DNA of 32,226 bases from Synergistaceae bacterium. Lineage in GTDB: Bacteria > Synergistota > Synergistia > Synergistales > Aminobacteriaceae. Positions 31,623 to 32,226 of the stretch are shown here, piece by piece. Made by a program: the position numbers and the translations under genes. Under the pieces are notes generated by a model, which worked only from the letters and a program-made list of their open reading frames with translations, was not told where the DNA came from and did not search any database. Position 1 is the first letter of the stretch, and each line of letters starts with the position of its first letter. The stretch spans positions 1-32,226 of the forward strand of contig JAFRAH010000036.1 of NCBI GenBank assembly GCA_017405525.1. Reading direction: 5' to 3'.

Positions 31623-32226
31623 ATAGACACGTTAACCCAACTCGACAAGCTCGAATCACTTTTCCCCGGCTGTATCACCGAACACAAAGACCAATCCGGC
31701 AAAACCATCAAGGCCGTCGACTTCAACATGCTCCGTCAGCTACTCGGCGACGAAACAGCCCAGCCCCAAGAAGAACGCTACACCTTCACATGGCCGGGAA
31801 AGTCCCAAGCACGCAACGAGGCAGAACTAACCCCGGAACTCACGCTCAGGCCATGCCCTGAAGACAGCCTCAACTTCAACGCCACCGGGAACATCTACAT
31901 TGAGGGCGACAACCTCGACGCTCTCAGGGTAATACGCAAGAGCCTCCGCCAAAAAGTCAAGATGATCTACATTGACCCGCCGTACAACACAGGCAATGAC
32001 TTCATATACAGGGACAATTTCACCGCAAGCAGGGAGGACTACTCACGCTCCGAGGGCAGCACCGACAGCGAGGGCTTTAGGGTCATCAAGAACACAGTGG
32101 CGAACGGCCGCATTCATTCCGACTGGTGCAGCATGATTTACGCGCGCCTCCTCGTGGCGAGAGACCTGCTCAGGCATGACGGGGTGATATTCATCTCGAT
32201 TGACGACAACGAACAGGCCAACCTCA
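31623..32226 (+). CDS. Type III restriction-modification Mod subunit (N-terminal part, runs off the window)
   Basis: Adenine-N6 DNA methyltransferase of the beta class; about 201 residues are visible. Seen: TLTQLDKLESLFPGCITE, then YTFTWPGK, LRPCPEDS, NIYIEGDNLDALR and the catalytic IDPPYNTGNDFIY (DPPY at ~118-121), the order known from Mod proteins such as those of EcoP1-type systems. The SAM-binding FxGxG motif and the Res partner lie beyond 32226. No ATG, GTG or TTG opens the conserved N-terminus; the best ribosome site, AGGGAGG at 31608-31614, points to ATA at 31623. The first ATG in frame, 31728, would remove 35 residues. Placed beside a toxin-antitoxin pair and a repair helicase. Confidence 0.85.
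   Translation, partial: MDTLTQLDKLESLFPGCITEHKDQSGKTIKAVDFNMLRQLLGDETAQPQEERYTFTWPGKSQARNEAELTPELTLRPCPEDSLNFNATGNIYIEGDNLDALRVIRKSLRQKVKMIYIDPPYNTGNDFIYRDNFTASREDYSRSEGSTDSEGFRVIKNTVANGRIHSDWCSMIYARLLVARDLLRHDGVIFISIDDNEQANL

Overview
The window looks like chromosomal DNA of an anaerobic, flagellated, diderm-type bacterium. The evidence is a clostridial-type 2[4Fe-4S] ferredoxin, a flagellar cap gene with a candidate sigma-28 promoter, a diaminopimelate decarboxylase, and several surface-sugar glycosyltransferases including a membrane GT39/ArnT-like enzyme. Codon use is moderately GC-rich with many AGG arginines. The gene set and the very long FliD would suit Synergistota, but that is an inference from general gene content; no rRNA or other marker is present to settle it. 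No tRNA, rRNA, CRISPR array or insertion sequence was seen, and no gene-free stretch exceeds 300 bases.

Layout. 11-3182 (minus): a DUF4422 glycosyltransferase behind a PAS-dynamin-like GTPase fusion. 3241-9717 (plus): lysA, then a giant fliD whose candidate sigma-28 promoter overlaps the lysA stop codon. 9850-15035 (plus): an NhaC-type antiporter between two terminators, then trpF overlapping a DMT-family permease, then an orphan ParA-type ATPase overlapping a very acidic Pro-Glu-rich protein with a 75-residue internal duplication. 20983-15038 (minus): a tight six-gene cluster of isochorismatase-like hydrolase, GT39 glycosyltransferase, secreted protein of unknown function, galE, PAS protein with a degenerate GGDEF domain, and rsmA. 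21069-22965 (plus): a glutaredoxin-like protein, a glycosyltransferase with a pentanucleotide repeat tract just after its start codon, and an Hsp20 chaperone. 23051-26327 (plus): an ABC-F ATPase, a glycosyltransferase and a DUF364-like protein of uncertain function. 26455-32226 (plus): ferredoxin, a UvrD-type helicase with an iron-sulfur RecB-like nuclease, a DUF1275 membrane protein, a YafQ-type toxin with an unfamiliar upstream partner, and the first part of a type III restriction-modification Mod gene that lacks a usual start codon.

Most notable: the glycosyltransferase at 21463-22429 has a good promoter, ribosome binding site and ATG, followed by a 24-base tract of a 5-base unit. In this sequence the tract puts the ATG out of frame with the enzyme. 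One more unit, or two fewer, restores a full-length protein with a textbook N-terminus. This is the pattern of a phase-variable surface-sugar gene caught in the OFF state. Second-tier observations are the ParA plus acidic duplicated protein pair, the repeat-filled giant FliD, the PAS-dynamin fusion, the apparent AUA start of mod, and the YafQ partner gene.
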